This document shows positions 42,675 to 51,651 of a DNA stretch of 64,000 bases, in pieces. A model generated the notes under the pieces. It saw nothing but the letters and a program-made list of their open reading frames with translations. It did no database searches and had not been told where the DNA came from. Both the position numbers and the translations under genes were made by a program. Origin of the DNA: CATQHB01 sp965262595 (GTDB lineage: Bacteria; Chloroflexota; Dehalococcoidia; Lucifugimonadales; UBA3495); NCBI GenBank assembly GCA_965262595.1, contig OZ253548.1:1178001-1242000 (forward strand). The letters are read 5' to 3'. Numbering within the stretch: position 1 is the first letter of the stretch; every line of letters starts with the position of its first letter.

Positions 42675-44984
42675 ATGGTTCAACTCGATGAGGGTAACCA
42701 AACTCCAGAGCAGAGGTACTTGCAAACAGCTTATCAAGAGGAAAAGGATAAGTTGTCTGAAGTCATTGAACATATCAAACAGGAAAGGGATGCGTTGGGA
42801 CGGCGGATGCCGGCTAGGGCCGCCTATCAAGAAACTGCCGATGCTATCCAGGCAGTCTTGGTAGGGCAATCCGATAACCTGTATTCCGCCCTTGACCAGC
42901 CCTATTTTGGCCGCCTCGATTATTTCCATCGGGACAGAAGTGAAGCCGATCCTGTCCCAGTCGATGGTGAAACTGCTGACCTGCCAATGCACCCACGAAC
43001 CATCTACATAGGTATCGCCCACATCCAATGCCCTGACGGAAACCATGTTATCAGTTGGACAGTTCCAGTAGCCCGCCTGTGGTACTCCCAGAGTTACGAG
43101 GATGGGTACACTGCGCCCAAGGGATACATTCCCACCCGAGTTGACCTCAAGCGATACCTGAGAATTCGCCGCCAGAGTCTGGAAGAACTGAACGATTTGT
43201 TCCGCAGGCAACTCCCAGCCCCCGCTACGGCCCGGCAGAACGTATTGGCTAAGGCCCTGAGTAAGGCCGGCGACGGGGAAGGGCACTTACAGGTCATCAT
43301 TGAGACCATTGAACCGGAACAATATGAGAACATCGCCAACGTCAGCGACAAGGTTCTCATCGTGCAGGGCGCAGCTGGCAGCGGCAAAAGCGAGATTGGC
43401 TTGCACCGAATCGCCTGGTTGCTGTCCCCCCATAACGACATACCCGTACGAGAAAGACCCACACCTGCCGATACCCTGTTCATAGGCCCGTCCAAAGCCT
43501 TCTTGGAATATGCAGCAGACATCCTGCCTTCCTTGGGAGTACAGCAGCAAGTAAAGCAGATAACGTTCGGCGATTGGCTCAACGGCCAACAGTCGGCCCG
43601 GCCAAGAATTGGGTCTGGAGTTTGGGATAACCTGCTGGACAAGGGGGAGTTAACGCGGTTCAATGAAAAAGCCGAATCCTTCAAAGGCTCCCTTGAAATG
43701 GCCCAGTCCTTGCTACGCCAAGTCCGTCAATTAGCAATCCGCGTCAGAAAAGATTGTCTAAATCTCCCGGCCTTGACCGTAAGAATGCCCGGTCTGGATG
43801 ACGGAAATGGTATTACGATTCAATCCAGTCAAATCGGGGAAGCGGTTAGAGCCGTGTTCTCCAATTTGGGAGAAAACTATCGCTTGAACCGTCGCCGTCA
43901 GGACTTCATCAACCGCATTACCAGTTTAGTTTGGGAAAGACGGCGTATTACATTACGTGGGTACAGGGAGCAACCAATCCTGCTGCGCCGCGACTTACAG
44001 AATGACTTTGTAGCACCTTGGTGTGACTCGGCGTGGCCGACCCTTGACTTCCGGCAAGAATACGCCGCCGTGCTGTCTAACCCGGAGCGAGTATATAAGG
44101 CAGCAAAAGGCAACCTCACTGTAGAGGACGCGAATGCGTTGACCGATTCTGCCCGGAGTATGCTTAACAACGGCTTTCAAGACTCGGATCGGGGCGGTCT
44201 GGCTTATATGGACCATTTGCTCAACGAGACTATCGCTCAGCGTTATCGCCATATTGTAGTTGATGAATCGCAAGACCTGTCCCCATTGGAATTCAAGTTG
44301 ATTGGCATTAGCTCGTCCAATAACTGGTTTACCATCCTCGGCGATACGGCACAACGCCTTACCGGCTACCGGGGAATAAATCGGTGGCAAGAACTTAATC
44401 GTATCTTCGGTAAGTCGGATATAGCGGTGCAGTACGCTCGAACTTCCTATCGTTCCAACAGCCACATTACCAGATTCAACAATCGTATCCTGCGGCAGTT
44501 TGATACCAACCTACCTGCCCCTAAACCCTTTGGCCGGGACGGGTATCGCCCCGAATACCATAGCCATGGCCGGGCCCAAGATATGTACCACTACGTCTTG
44601 GAAGATCTGTCCAGGATTCGTTCACTGGACGGCCTGGAAAATGCCACCATTGCCATATTGCTCCGTGACACTGGCAACCTGAACCGGTTTCAGGATGTCC
44701 TCACGGCGTTGGGGAGGGATGACGTAGTCCGCATCGGCCAGGAGCGCCACAGTAACGCCACGACTTTCTTTGCCCGCATCCCTTACACCAAGGGATTGGA
44801 GTACGACGCTGTTATCGTTTTGGGAGTTAACCAGACATTCACTGATACCGTCTTCAACAAGAAGTTGTTGTACCTAGCTGCTACCCGCGCAAAGCACTAC
44901 TTGGGCATCCACTGGCACGGACAGCAATCGCCCATTCTGAGTTCTATCTACAGCGGTGGGGTAAGACAATTCCAACATCGGTAG
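42675..44984 (+). CDS. helD: HelD-like superfamily 1 helicase/RNA polymerase-recycling ATPase
   Basis: 769 residues. The N-terminal part has a coiled-coil start (YLQTAYQEEKDKLSEVIEHI), then QPYFGRLDYF and the HelD-typical VISWTVPVARLWY. Walker A is VLIVQGAAGSGKSEIGLHRI, followed by DTLFIGPSKAFLEYAADILPSLG. Walker B/DEXX is IVVDESQDLSPLEF, and late SF1 motifs include KGLEYDAVIVLG and YLAATRAKHYL. HelD proteins pull stalled RNA polymerase from DNA and can protect against rifampicin in Gram-positives. The HelD-specific N-arm features separate it from UvrD/Rep. Codon use looks less GC-rich than in neighbours. Confidence 0.85.
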   Translation: MVQLDEGNQTPEQRYLQTAYQEEKDKLSEVIEHIKQERDALGRRMPARAAYQETADAIQAVLVGQSDNLYSALDQPYFGRLDYFHRDRSEADPVPVDGETADLPMHPRTIYIGIAHIQCPDGNHVISWTVPVARLWYSQSYEDGYTAPKGYIPTRVDLKRYLRIRRQSLEELNDLFRRQLPAPATARQNVLAKALSKAGDGEGHLQVIIETIEPEQYENIANVSDKVLIVQGAAGSGKSEIGLHRIAWLLSPHNDIPVRERPTPADTLFIGPSKAFLEYAADILPSLGVQQQVKQITFGDWLNGQQSARPRIGSGVWDNLLDKGELTRFNEKAESFKGSLEMAQSLLRQVRQLAIRVRKDCLNLPALTVRMPGLDDGNGITIQSSQIGEAVRAVFSNLGENYRLNRRRQDFINRITSLVWERRRITLRGYREQPILLRRDLQNDFVAPWCDSAWPTLDFRQEYAAVLSNPERVYKAAKGNLTVEDANALTDSARSMLNNGFQDSDRGGLAYMDHLLNETIAQRYRHIVVDESQDLSPLEFKLIGISSSNNWFTILGDTAQRLTGYRGINRWQELNRIFGKSDIAVQYARTSYRSNSHITRFNNRILRQFDTNLPAPKPFGRDGYRPEYHSHGRAQDMYHYVLEDLSRIRSLDGLENATIAILLRDTGNLNRFQDVLTALGRDDVVRIGQERHSNATTFFARIPYTKGLEYDAVIVLGVNQTFTDTVFNKKLLYLAATRAKHYLGIHWHGQQSPILSSIYSGGVRQFQHR

Positions 44985-45050
44985 AGTGTCCATAACTCCC
45001 ATCCACTCATCTCATGGTGGATAAACCAAAAAAGCGAGTATCAACAAACT

Positions 45051-46142
45051 ATGGACATTGGAATTATCGGTCTGCCCCAAAGCGGCAAGACCACCGTTTT
45101 TAATGCGCTGACCCGCGGCCGCGCCGATACTACCGGCGCCAGCGGCTCGGCTACCGAAATGCACCTGGGCACGGTGAAGGTTCCCGACCCCCGGCTTGAA
45201 GTGCTGACCGGAATGTATAACCCCCGGAAAGTAGTTCCGGCGGAGATAGAGTACTGGGACGTGCCCGGACCGGAGGCGCTAGCCAAGTCCCAGGGCATCG
45301 TCGGCAAGTATCGCAATATCCTGCAGGGGGCGGACGCCTTTTTGCTGGTAGTCCGTGCCTTTAATAACCCGGCAGTGGTGCACCCGATGGAAACCGTTGA
45401 CTCCAAGCGGGACCTGGAAACTATGCTGGGTGAATTAACCTTCGCCGACCTGGAAGCTATCGAACGGGCCCTGGAACGACTGGAGGACGGCTTCAAGAAG
45501 TCCAAGGTAGCTGAGCGCCCGGTGTTGACCCGCCAACTGGAGCTGCTGCAGAAAGTAAAGGAATCCCTGGAGTCGGGGATACCCTTGCGGAGCCAGCAAT
45601 GCACCGAGTCCGAGACCACATTTTTAGCCAATTATCAACTGCTGACCGGTAAGCCGATAATCGTGGCTTTCAATACCGACGAAGACGGTCCGGAGCCGGC
45701 GCTGGAAGAATTCGGCCTGGAACTGCCGGGAGCGGCGGAGCTGGGCGAGGTTTGCTTGAGCGCCAAGCTGGAAGCGGAGTTGGCCTTAATGCCTCCGGAG
45801 GAAGAAGCCGAGTTCCGCGCCGACCTGGGGTTGGACGAGTCGGCTCTGGCCCGGGTTATTCGTACCAGCTACCAGACTCTGGGCCTGATCTCCTTCCTGA
45901 CCGTCGGGCCGGACGAAGTCCGAGCCTGGAGTGTGCCCGACGGCATACCGGCGCAGGAGGCGGCGGGGACGATTCATTCCGATTTTCTTCGCGGCTTCAT
46001 TCGCGCCGAAGTCATTCCCTATGAAGACTTGCAGCGCTGCGGCAACATTGCCCAGGGCCGCAAAGAAGGGGTACTGCGCTCGGAAGGCAAGACTTACCCG
46101 GTGAAGGACGGGGATGTCATCAACTTTCTGGTCAACGTATAG
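45051..46142 (+). CDS. ychF: YchF/OLA1-family P-loop ATPase
   Basis: 363 residues of the translation-associated Obg-like ATPase family. The P-loop is GLPQSGKTTVFNALT, followed by DVPG, a helical coiled-coil middle (about 120-190), and the C-terminal TGS-type domain with IHSDFLRGFIRAEVIPYEDL and GKTYPVKDGDVINFLVNV. The usual NKxD/NxxE nucleotide-specificity segment reads FNTDED. It binds ribosomes and is linked to oxidative stress. Its operon partner is unclear; GNAT follows after 41 bases. Confidence 0.94.
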   Translation: MDIGIIGLPQSGKTTVFNALTRGRADTTGASGSATEMHLGTVKVPDPRLEVLTGMYNPRKVVPAEIEYWDVPGPEALAKSQGIVGKYRNILQGADAFLLVVRAFNNPAVVHPMETVDSKRDLETMLGELTFADLEAIERALERLEDGFKKSKVAERPVLTRQLELLQKVKESLESGIPLRSQQCTESETTFLANYQLLTGKPIIVAFNTDEDGPEPALEEFGLELPGAAELGEVCLSAKLEAELALMPPEEEAEFRADLGLDESALARVIRTSYQTLGLISFLTVGPDEVRAWSVPDGIPAQEAAGTIHSDFLRGFIRAEVIPYEDLQRCGNIAQGRKEGVLRSEGKTYPVKDGDVINFLVNV

Positions 46143-46183
46143 ACTGCCTCAGCTATAACTCAGCCAGGTTATCTGCTCTGAAT

Positions 46184-46696
46184 ATGCTAGATATCCGCAC
46201 CTTCCGGACTTCCGACGCTGAAGCAGTGCGCCGGTTATTCGCCCTCGGCCAGATGGATTTTGCCGCCGGGCTGGAAGAGGCCGTACAAAATTATATCCGG
46301 CGCTCTTTGGCTGACGACCTGGCCGACATTCCTTTCCACTACCTCGCCGAACCCGGTTCTCATTTCTGGGTGGCGGATATTGCGGGCCAAGTCAAGGGCA
46401 TGGTTGGAATCCAGCGCCGCAGCCCCGAGGACGCCGAGTTGCGCCGGATGAGCGTAGCTGCCGACACTCGCCGCATGGGTATTGGCTGGAAACTCCTGGA
46501 GACAACCGAGGCATTCTGCCGGGAAAAAGACTACCGACGTATTAGTTTGACCACCGTCACCCAATTACAGCCGGCCATAGCCATGTACCAAAAGTTTGGG
46601 TATCGGCTAACCGGCGAGCAGTCCTACGGCGTAATGCGAGTCCAGCATTTTGTCAAACAACTGGATACTCTGCCGGAGGATTCAGTGGAGGCGTAG
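46184..46696 (+). CDS. GNAT-family N-acetyltransferase
   Basis: 170 residues of the Gcn5-related acetyltransferase fold. DIRTFRTSDAEAVRRLF opens strand 1, ELRRMSVAADTRRMGIGWKLLE is the acetyl-CoA pyrophosphate-binding motif (R-x-x-G-x-G-like, here RRMGIG), and MYQKFGYRLTGE is the last motif. The acceptor substrate is not predictable. It lies 41 bases after ychF, on the same strand. Confidence 0.85.
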   Translation: MLDIRTFRTSDAEAVRRLFALGQMDFAAGLEEAVQNYIRRSLADDLADIPFHYLAEPGSHFWVADIAGQVKGMVGIQRRSPEDAELRRMSVAADTRRMGIGWKLLETTEAFCREKDYRRISLTTVTQLQPAIAMYQKFGYRLTGEQSYGVMRVQHFVKQLDTLPEDSVEA

Positions 46697-46697
46697 G

Positions 46698-47048
46698 TCA
46701 CAACCGGCGAGCAAAGCTTAATTCGTGGCCGTCCGGGTCCGTGATATGGAAATACCGTTCTCCCCAGGACGCGTCTTGAGGGGCGGTGTCAGTACTCAAC
46801 CCCAAGTTCACGAGTTTACGATGCAAAGCGTCGACGTCATCAACGTAGAAAATAGTCCGGCCCCACCAGGAAATTTCCGCCGCACTGACCATAATGTTCA
46901 GATAGTTGTCCCCCACCCGGAAGCTGGTGAACTCGGCAGTCTCTCCCCCGTAAAGCAGGGTCAATCCCACTTGGTCTCGGTAGAAAACTACCGATCGGGC
47001 CATGTTCCGTACCGCGAAGGTGACGGCGCTGATTCTCTGGACGGTCAA
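46698..47048 (-). CDS. VOC (glyoxalase/dioxygenase-fold) protein
   Basis: 116 residues, one vicinal-oxygen-chelate module: VTFAVRNMARSVVFYRDQVGL at the start, NIMVSAAEISWWGRTIFYVDDVDALHRKL in the middle and HITDPDGHELSFARRL at the end, with the metal Glu in DPDGHEL. It probably works as a homodimer. Lyase, dioxygenase and resistance functions all occur in the family and none can be chosen. It converges on the GNAT gene with almost no gap. Confidence 0.82.
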   Translation of the reverse strand: MTVQRISAVTFAVRNMARSVVFYRDQVGLTLLYGGETAEFTSFRVGDNYLNIMVSAAEISWWGRTIFYVDDVDALHRKLVNLGLSTDTAPQDASWGERYFHITDPDGHELSFARRL

Positions 47049-47091
47049 CCCTACTTCCTTGCGCCGCCCCAGCCGTCTTTACTGATACTGA

Positions 47092-47097
47092 TATAAT
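47092..47097 (+). promoter_or_regulatory. -10 box for larE
   Basis: A perfect TATAAT lies in the divergent gap, 93 bases before the larE ATG at 47185 and 10 bases before an in-frame GTG at 47107. No good -35 is seen. Confidence 0.4.
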
Positions 47098-47184
47098 AGG
47101 GCGGTCGTGTTCTTATCTTTCTTCTTACCCGGCGGCAACCACTGGCAACTTACCTTGGCCTATTTTAACAACAAGGCGGGGCCG

Positions 47185-48084
47185 ATGGCAAAAAGAACTA
47201 TCTCGACCACCCAATCCGTGTCCACTACGGAAGCTAGTCCAACCACGCAGCCGGACGGCGCAGCCGCGACCGAATCTCTGGCTAAACTGGAGGCCATCCT
47301 CCAGGAAATGAAGTCGGTCATCGTCGCTTACTCCGGCGGGGTGGACAGCGCATTGCTGGCAGTCACGGCCCACCGGGTGCTGGGTCCGCAGGCACTGGCG
47401 GTCACGGCCGTATCCCCGGCTCTCGCAACCCGGGAGCTGGAGGGCGCTACCGAATTGGCCGACCGTTTCGGTTTTGCCCACCGCACTGTTCGGACTGCGG
47501 AGTTGGAGCGGGAGGGCTATGTGGCTAACTCTCCGGCCCGCTGCTACTTTTGCAAGACCGAGCTTTACACCGAGCTGTGCCAATTGGCTGAAACTGAGGG
47601 TTTCGCCTGGGTAGCCAACGGAGCCAACACCGGCGACTTGGGAGACTACCGGCCGGGGCTGCAAGCCGCCTCGGAGCATCGAGTACGCAGCCCGCTGGTC
47701 GAAGCCCAATTGAACAAAGAAATGGTAAGGCAATTGGCGCGCCACCTGGACATGCCGGTCTGGGACAAACCGGCGCAGCCTTGCCTGTCGTCCCGCATTC
47801 CCTACGGCATTCCGGTAAGCGTGGAAACCTTGTCCCGTATTGAGCAGGCCGAAGACTATCTGCGCGGGCTGGGACTGCGAGAGGTGCGCGCCCGGCACCA
47901 CGACAAACTTTGCCGCATTGAAGTAGGCGAGGCGGAAATTGAACTGGCTTTTGCCCAACGACTCGAAATTGTGGAAAACCTGAAGCGGATTGGTTACCTG
48001 TGGGTCTCCCTGGACCTTTCCGGGCTGCGCTCCGGCAGCCTGAATGACCAGTTGAAACCATCGGAAAAGAACCTTTTGGTATAG
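47185..48084 (+). CDS. larE: LarE, sulfur transferase of nickel-pincer-nucleotide synthesis
   Basis: About 299 residues of the PP-loop ATPase LarE, which adenylates and then thiolates the biscarboxylated pyridinium cofactor precursor. The PP-loop is VAYSGGVDSALLAV. Cys120 and Cys123 (ARCYFCKTELY) and Cys200 (KPAQPCLSSRIPYG) make a three-cysteine set. This is the pattern of [4Fe-4S]-containing LarE such as the Thermotoga enzyme, rather than the single-Cys sacrificial type. ATG 47185 is preferred; a GTG at 47107 would add a poor N-terminus. larC follows 100 bases downstream. Confidence 0.93.
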   Translation: MAKRTISTTQSVSTTEASPTTQPDGAAATESLAKLEAILQEMKSVIVAYSGGVDSALLAVTAHRVLGPQALAVTAVSPALATRELEGATELADRFGFAHRTVRTAELEREGYVANSPARCYFCKTELYTELCQLAETEGFAWVANGANTGDLGDYRPGLQAASEHRVRSPLVEAQLNKEMVRQLARHLDMPVWDKPAQPCLSSRIPYGIPVSVETLSRIEQAEDYLRGLGLREVRARHHDKLCRIEVGEAEIELAFAQRLEIVENLKRIGYLWVSLDLSGLRSGSLNDQLKPSEKNLLV

Positions 48085-48184
48085 CGACGGCCTGCGGACA
48101 CTTTCCGGCATCCCCTCGGACAAGATTGCCGGATTAGAAATCCGGCGCGGTTCCTTCACTACCTGTGGTCTTGAGTGCGGTTTA

Positions 48185-49393
48185 ATGAAAACAGCCTACA
48201 TCCAATCCATCGGCGGAGCCAGCGGAGACATGCTTCTGGGCGCCCTGCTGGACTTGGGTCTGTCTCTGGACGCACTGCGGCAAGAGTTGGACAAGCTGGA
48301 CATTGGCGGCTATGCACTCTCCGCTGCCCAGGACACCCGCTGCGAAGTCCGGGGAACCAAGCTAACCGTCACTATCAACGGCAACCGCCGCCTGTCACCC
48401 CGCGCCCAGTTGGATATTGTTGCATCCAGCCCTCTGCCGGAGCCGGTCAAGAATCAGTCAGCCAAAATCCTCAACCCCCTGTGGCAAGCCGAGAGCCGGG
48501 TACACGGGGAAGCGCCGGCAGCCCTGGAACTGGAAGAGCTGGGGACGGTAGATACCCTGGTGGATGTGGTGGGTTTCGTTATCGGGCTTCATCTGCTGGA
48601 AATTACCGAGGTGTATGCCGCCCCCCTGGTGCTGGGCGAAGCCACCTCTCCCCGTCGGCCCGGGGGCTATTCCAACCCAGCCCCGGCTACTCTGGAACTG
48701 GTGGCGATGGCCGGCGCGCCGGTAAGCGCCGAATTGCCCATCCATCAAGGTGTTGGAGAGTTAACCACTCCGACGGGAGCAGCAATTATTACCGGCATGG
48801 CAAATTTTGAGCGGCCCGCGATGTCGGTTATCGGCGTTGGTGTCGGATTAGGCGGCAAAGACCCGGAGCTTTTTCCCAACGTGGTGCGAATTTGGTTGGG
48901 CGAGCGGGCCGAAAATGCCGCTCTCAATACACCTGCGGCCCTACGTCAGGCAAGCATTGTCCTGCTGGAAACCAACCTGGACGACGTTACCGGCGAGGTG
49001 CTGGGCTATACCCAAGAAAGGCTCTTTGCCCTGGGCGCCCTGGACGTATGGCATACGCCGATCCAGATGAAAAAGAACCGGCCGGGAGTAATTCTGTCGG
49101 CGCTGCTGCCCCAAAACCTGGAGCATGCCGCTGTTGAGCTAATCCTGAGGGAAACGCCCACTTTGGGAATACGCACCCGCGCGGTGGAGCGATACGTGGC
49201 GGAGCGAGAAGTCGTGGCAATGGAAACCGACTTGGGACTGATCAACGTTAAGGTAAAGTCGCTGGCCGGAGAAGCGGTCGGCGCGGCGCCGGAGTACGAG
49301 GATTGCCGCCGCATAGCCCTGGAAACCGGACGCCCGCTCCAGGAGGTTTACCAACAGGCCGAGGCGGAGGCAAGGCGCCGGTTCCTGTCCTGA
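48185..49393 (+). CDS. larC: LarC, nickel insertase of nickel-pincer-nucleotide synthesis
   Basis: 402 residues, a full LarC in one frame, without the programmed frameshift that splits the gene in lactobacilli. Recognisable segments are IQSIGGASGDMLLGALLDLG, the ELEELGTVDTLVDVVGF region, PIHQGVGELTTPTGAAII and LETNLDDVTGEVLGYTQERLFALGALDVWHTPIQMKKNRPG. LarC uses CTP to insert nickel into the bis-thiolated pyridinium mononucleotide. With larE upstream and larB across the convergent gap, the biosynthesis set is complete. Confidence 0.95.
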   Translation: MKTAYIQSIGGASGDMLLGALLDLGLSLDALRQELDKLDIGGYALSAAQDTRCEVRGTKLTVTINGNRRLSPRAQLDIVASSPLPEPVKNQSAKILNPLWQAESRVHGEAPAALELEELGTVDTLVDVVGFVIGLHLLEITEVYAAPLVLGEATSPRRPGGYSNPAPATLELVAMAGAPVSAELPIHQGVGELTTPTGAAIITGMANFERPAMSVIGVGVGLGGKDPELFPNVVRIWLGERAENAALNTPAALRQASIVLLETNLDDVTGEVLGYTQERLFALGALDVWHTPIQMKKNRPGVILSALLPQNLEHAAVELILRETPTLGIRTRAVERYVAEREVVAMETDLGLINVKVKSLAGEAVGAAPEYEDCRRIALETGRPLQEVYQQAEAEARRRFLS

Positions 49394-49467
49394 TGCCCCA
49401 ATTTAGACCAGGGAGCCTGCGTCACTAGGAATCCCCGGCCAATCACGGCGTATCGGCGGTTAAGCGG

Positions 49468-50625
49468 CTAATAGGACTGGAACAGTTGGCCCCACTCCGT
49501 TTTGAGGGCGGCCTTGATGCGGCGACGGCCGTGGGTATTCAGCCAATACCCGTTATGGTAAAGGTTGGAAGCCAGGAAGGCCCAGCTTGCTATGGGACTC
49601 TGCAATAAAATCTTTTCCAGAGACTTGAGCTTCCCCCAATAAATGAGCTTTTGCCCCCGGCTGGCAAGAGTATTTTCCACGCCGGAAAAGCCCCAGTTTA
49701 CGCCGCTGATGTCCTCGCCCACCACCTCGATTTGAGCGATGTCCCCGCAGCCCAAACCACGCTCGTGGGCCAACCGTATAAACTTGATGCTCATCGGGTC
49801 GAAGCCCATCATGTGGGCGGCAACGGCGTCAATAGCTACCTGGTCGGCGCCGGCCAGAATCCGGTCCTTGATGTGCCAGCGCATGGCCCGGGGCCCGGGG
49901 CCGTCCCCGGCAAAAGTGCCGTCCATCACGGCGAAGATACCTGGGTGAATTTCCTGCTGGATTGCCAGCAAATCCACTAACGTTTCGTGAATCACCGAGT
50001 GGGTCCAGTGGCGCTTACGGTGCAGCAGTCCCCCGAAAGCATTCTTCATCGCCCCGGTCATCGTGGTGAAAACGTGGGTTTTCATGGTGGGCAGGTGAAT
50101 AATATTCTTGCCCTCGAAGATTTCCGGTATTTGTATGCCCTCCGGGAAAATATCGTCCAGTACCAGCATCTCTGCCTTCGGGCGGTAATCTACCCAGCGG
50201 TTTGGCGGTGTATCCAAATGAACCACCGGCAAGTTATAACGGTCCTGCACCGCCTTATGCTTATTCTTTTCCTCTCCCTCGAAGGAATCCACCACCACCG
50301 TGCCGTTGTGGGCGCCGATCAAGTCCTGGTGGCCCAGGTTATGTAAAGCATTGATTACGCCTTCCAATTGCCAGGGGGTAGTAGAGCAGCCCGGATACCA
50401 ATGCTGCCAGGAGATATTAATCTTTAGTAGAGTTGCCAAGTCCGGGGCGAGGGTCTGCTCCACCCCGGCCAACAACATCGCGCGGCCAACATCTTCCAGT
50501 ACCGTTTCCGGGCGAGTGGCTACAACGGATACTACCGAACGACCGGTTGGCTTATTACCGGGTTTGGCTCCGGGTTCGGTTCCGGGTTCGGCCGGCAATG
50601 GAGTCGGGTTAATGGATTCTCGCAT
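49468..50625 (-). CDS. DUF362-domain protein
   Basis: 385 residues. After a Pro/Gly-rich N-terminal stretch, the DUF362 domain shows LLKINISWQHWYPGCSTTPWQLEGVI, HLPTMKTHVFTTMTGAMKNAFGGLL, FAVMDGTFAGDGPGPRAM and AGADQVAIDAVAAHMMGFDP. DUF362 proteins are often iron-sulfur or redox-associated and their chemistry is unknown. No CxxCxxC ferredoxin motif is visible here. It is the last gene of the minus-strand unit starting with larB, so a link to the nickel-pincer cofactor deserves a look; that is inference. Confidence 0.8.
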   Translation of the reverse strand: MRESINPTPLPAEPGTEPGAKPGNKPTGRSVVSVVATRPETVLEDVGRAMLLAGVEQTLAPDLATLLKINISWQHWYPGCSTTPWQLEGVINALHNLGHQDLIGAHNGTVVVDSFEGEEKNKHKAVQDRYNLPVVHLDTPPNRWVDYRPKAEMLVLDDIFPEGIQIPEIFEGKNIIHLPTMKTHVFTTMTGAMKNAFGGLLHRKRHWTHSVIHETLVDLLAIQQEIHPGIFAVMDGTFAGDGPGPRAMRWHIKDRILAGADQVAIDAVAAHMMGFDPMSIKFIRLAHERGLGCGDIAQIEVVGEDISGVNWGFSGVENTLASRGQKLIYWGKLKSLEKILLQSPIASWAFLASNLYHNGYWLNTHGRRRIKAALKTEWGQLFQSY

Positions 50626-50729
50626 GGGCCGTGGCTCCTATAACTTTACCTTTGGGCTTTCCTTTAAGGCGCATGAATTCGTTGCCATTGCGGTACCGGA
50701 TAAGCTGTTCCAACCACCGACTCGCCCGC

Positions 50730-51647
50730 CTAACTGTTCAGCAGCAGAATCAGACCGGAGGCACATATCCAGGCTGCAACCGATAATAGCATAGGCAAGT
50801 CTCGGATAATTAACAACTCCGGGTATTCCGCCTCGCTGCTGGTATGCACCAGGTACAGGAAGCGGAAGAGACCATAGGCCACCAAAGGAATGGTGAGCAG
50901 CATGGAATTGTTAGCCGGCAAATTGGCCGCTTCCACCGTATAAAGGGTGTAACTGACTAAAGAGGCTGCCGCCGCAATGGTTAACAGTTGAGCGACGAAA
51001 GGCCCAGGGTACTGTCCTAACACCGGGCGCTGGGCCTCCGGGTTTTCTCCGGTCAGGCGGACTTCGGCGTAGCGTTTGCCGAGAACTACAAACAAGGCCG
51101 CCGACGCCAATGTGGTATAAAGCCAGGGAGACGGAGCCACCCCAATGGCAATAGCCCCGGCTGCTACCCGAATGACGTAGCCGCTGGCGACCAGCATCAC
51201 GTCAATTAAGGCCAGCCGCTTGGCCCCCAGAGAATAGGCCAGGTTAATTGCCAGATACAGCAGTCCGACTGCGGCCAGCAAATGGGACACCAACACCATC
51301 AAGAGCAATCCGACCGGCGCCAAAACCGAAATCATCGACCAGGCGGTCGAAGCGCTTACCCGGCCCGCCGCGATGGGCCGCAGCCGCTTGACCGGATGAT
51401 TTTGGTCGGCGGACCGGTCCATCAGGTCATTGAGCAGGTAAACGGCTCCGGAGAGGGCACAAAAGGCCGCGGCAGTCACCGCGGACCGGAACAATAATCC
51501 GGTTAACGGCGCCAGGTCTTCCAGCGACCAGACCAGGTTTACGGCAAACAGGAGGGGCAGGAACACCAGGCCATTCTTAGTCCACTGCCGGGGTCGCAGC
51601 GTCCTTAAAAGTACCACCGGCCCGTCGAAAAGGCGGCCTCTTTCCAT
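50730..51647 (-). CDS. UbiA-family prenyltransferase, decaprenyl-phosphate phosphoribosyltransferase-like
   Basis: 305 residues with about eight membrane helices. The start LLRTLRPRQWTKNGLVFLPLLF and the first Asp motif YLLNDLMDRSADQNHPVKRLRPIAAG resemble the enzyme transferring phosphoribose to decaprenyl phosphate in arabinan and related wall-polymer synthesis. A second helix with AEVRLTGENPEAQRP follows. It acts in the cytoplasmic membrane. The flippase-like gene lies four bases upstream. A lipid-quinone UbiA is the alternative, but the K-R-L-R-P-I-A-A-G segment favours phosphoribosyl transfer. Confidence 0.82.
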   Translation of the reverse strand: MERGRLFDGPVVLLRTLRPRQWTKNGLVFLPLLFAVNLVWSLEDLAPLTGLLFRSAVTAAAFCALSGAVYLLNDLMDRSADQNHPVKRLRPIAAGRVSASTAWSMISVLAPVGLLLMVLVSHLLAAVGLLYLAINLAYSLGAKRLALIDVMLVASGYVIRVAAGAIAIGVAPSPWLYTTLASAALFVVLGKRYAEVRLTGENPEAQRPVLGQYPGPFVAQLLTIAAAASLVSYTLYTVEAANLPANNSMLLTIPLVAYGLFRFLYLVHTSSEAEYPELLIIRDLPMLLSVAAWICASGLILLLNS

Positions 51648-51651
51648 TCAG

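Noticed and set aside
42672..43286. Minus-strand frame over the start of helD
   Set aside because: The plus-strand HelD frame explains the region; the other has no domain.
49468..50625. LarA lactate racemase
   Set aside because: The protein shows DUF362 motifs and lacks the DUF2088 pattern of LarA.
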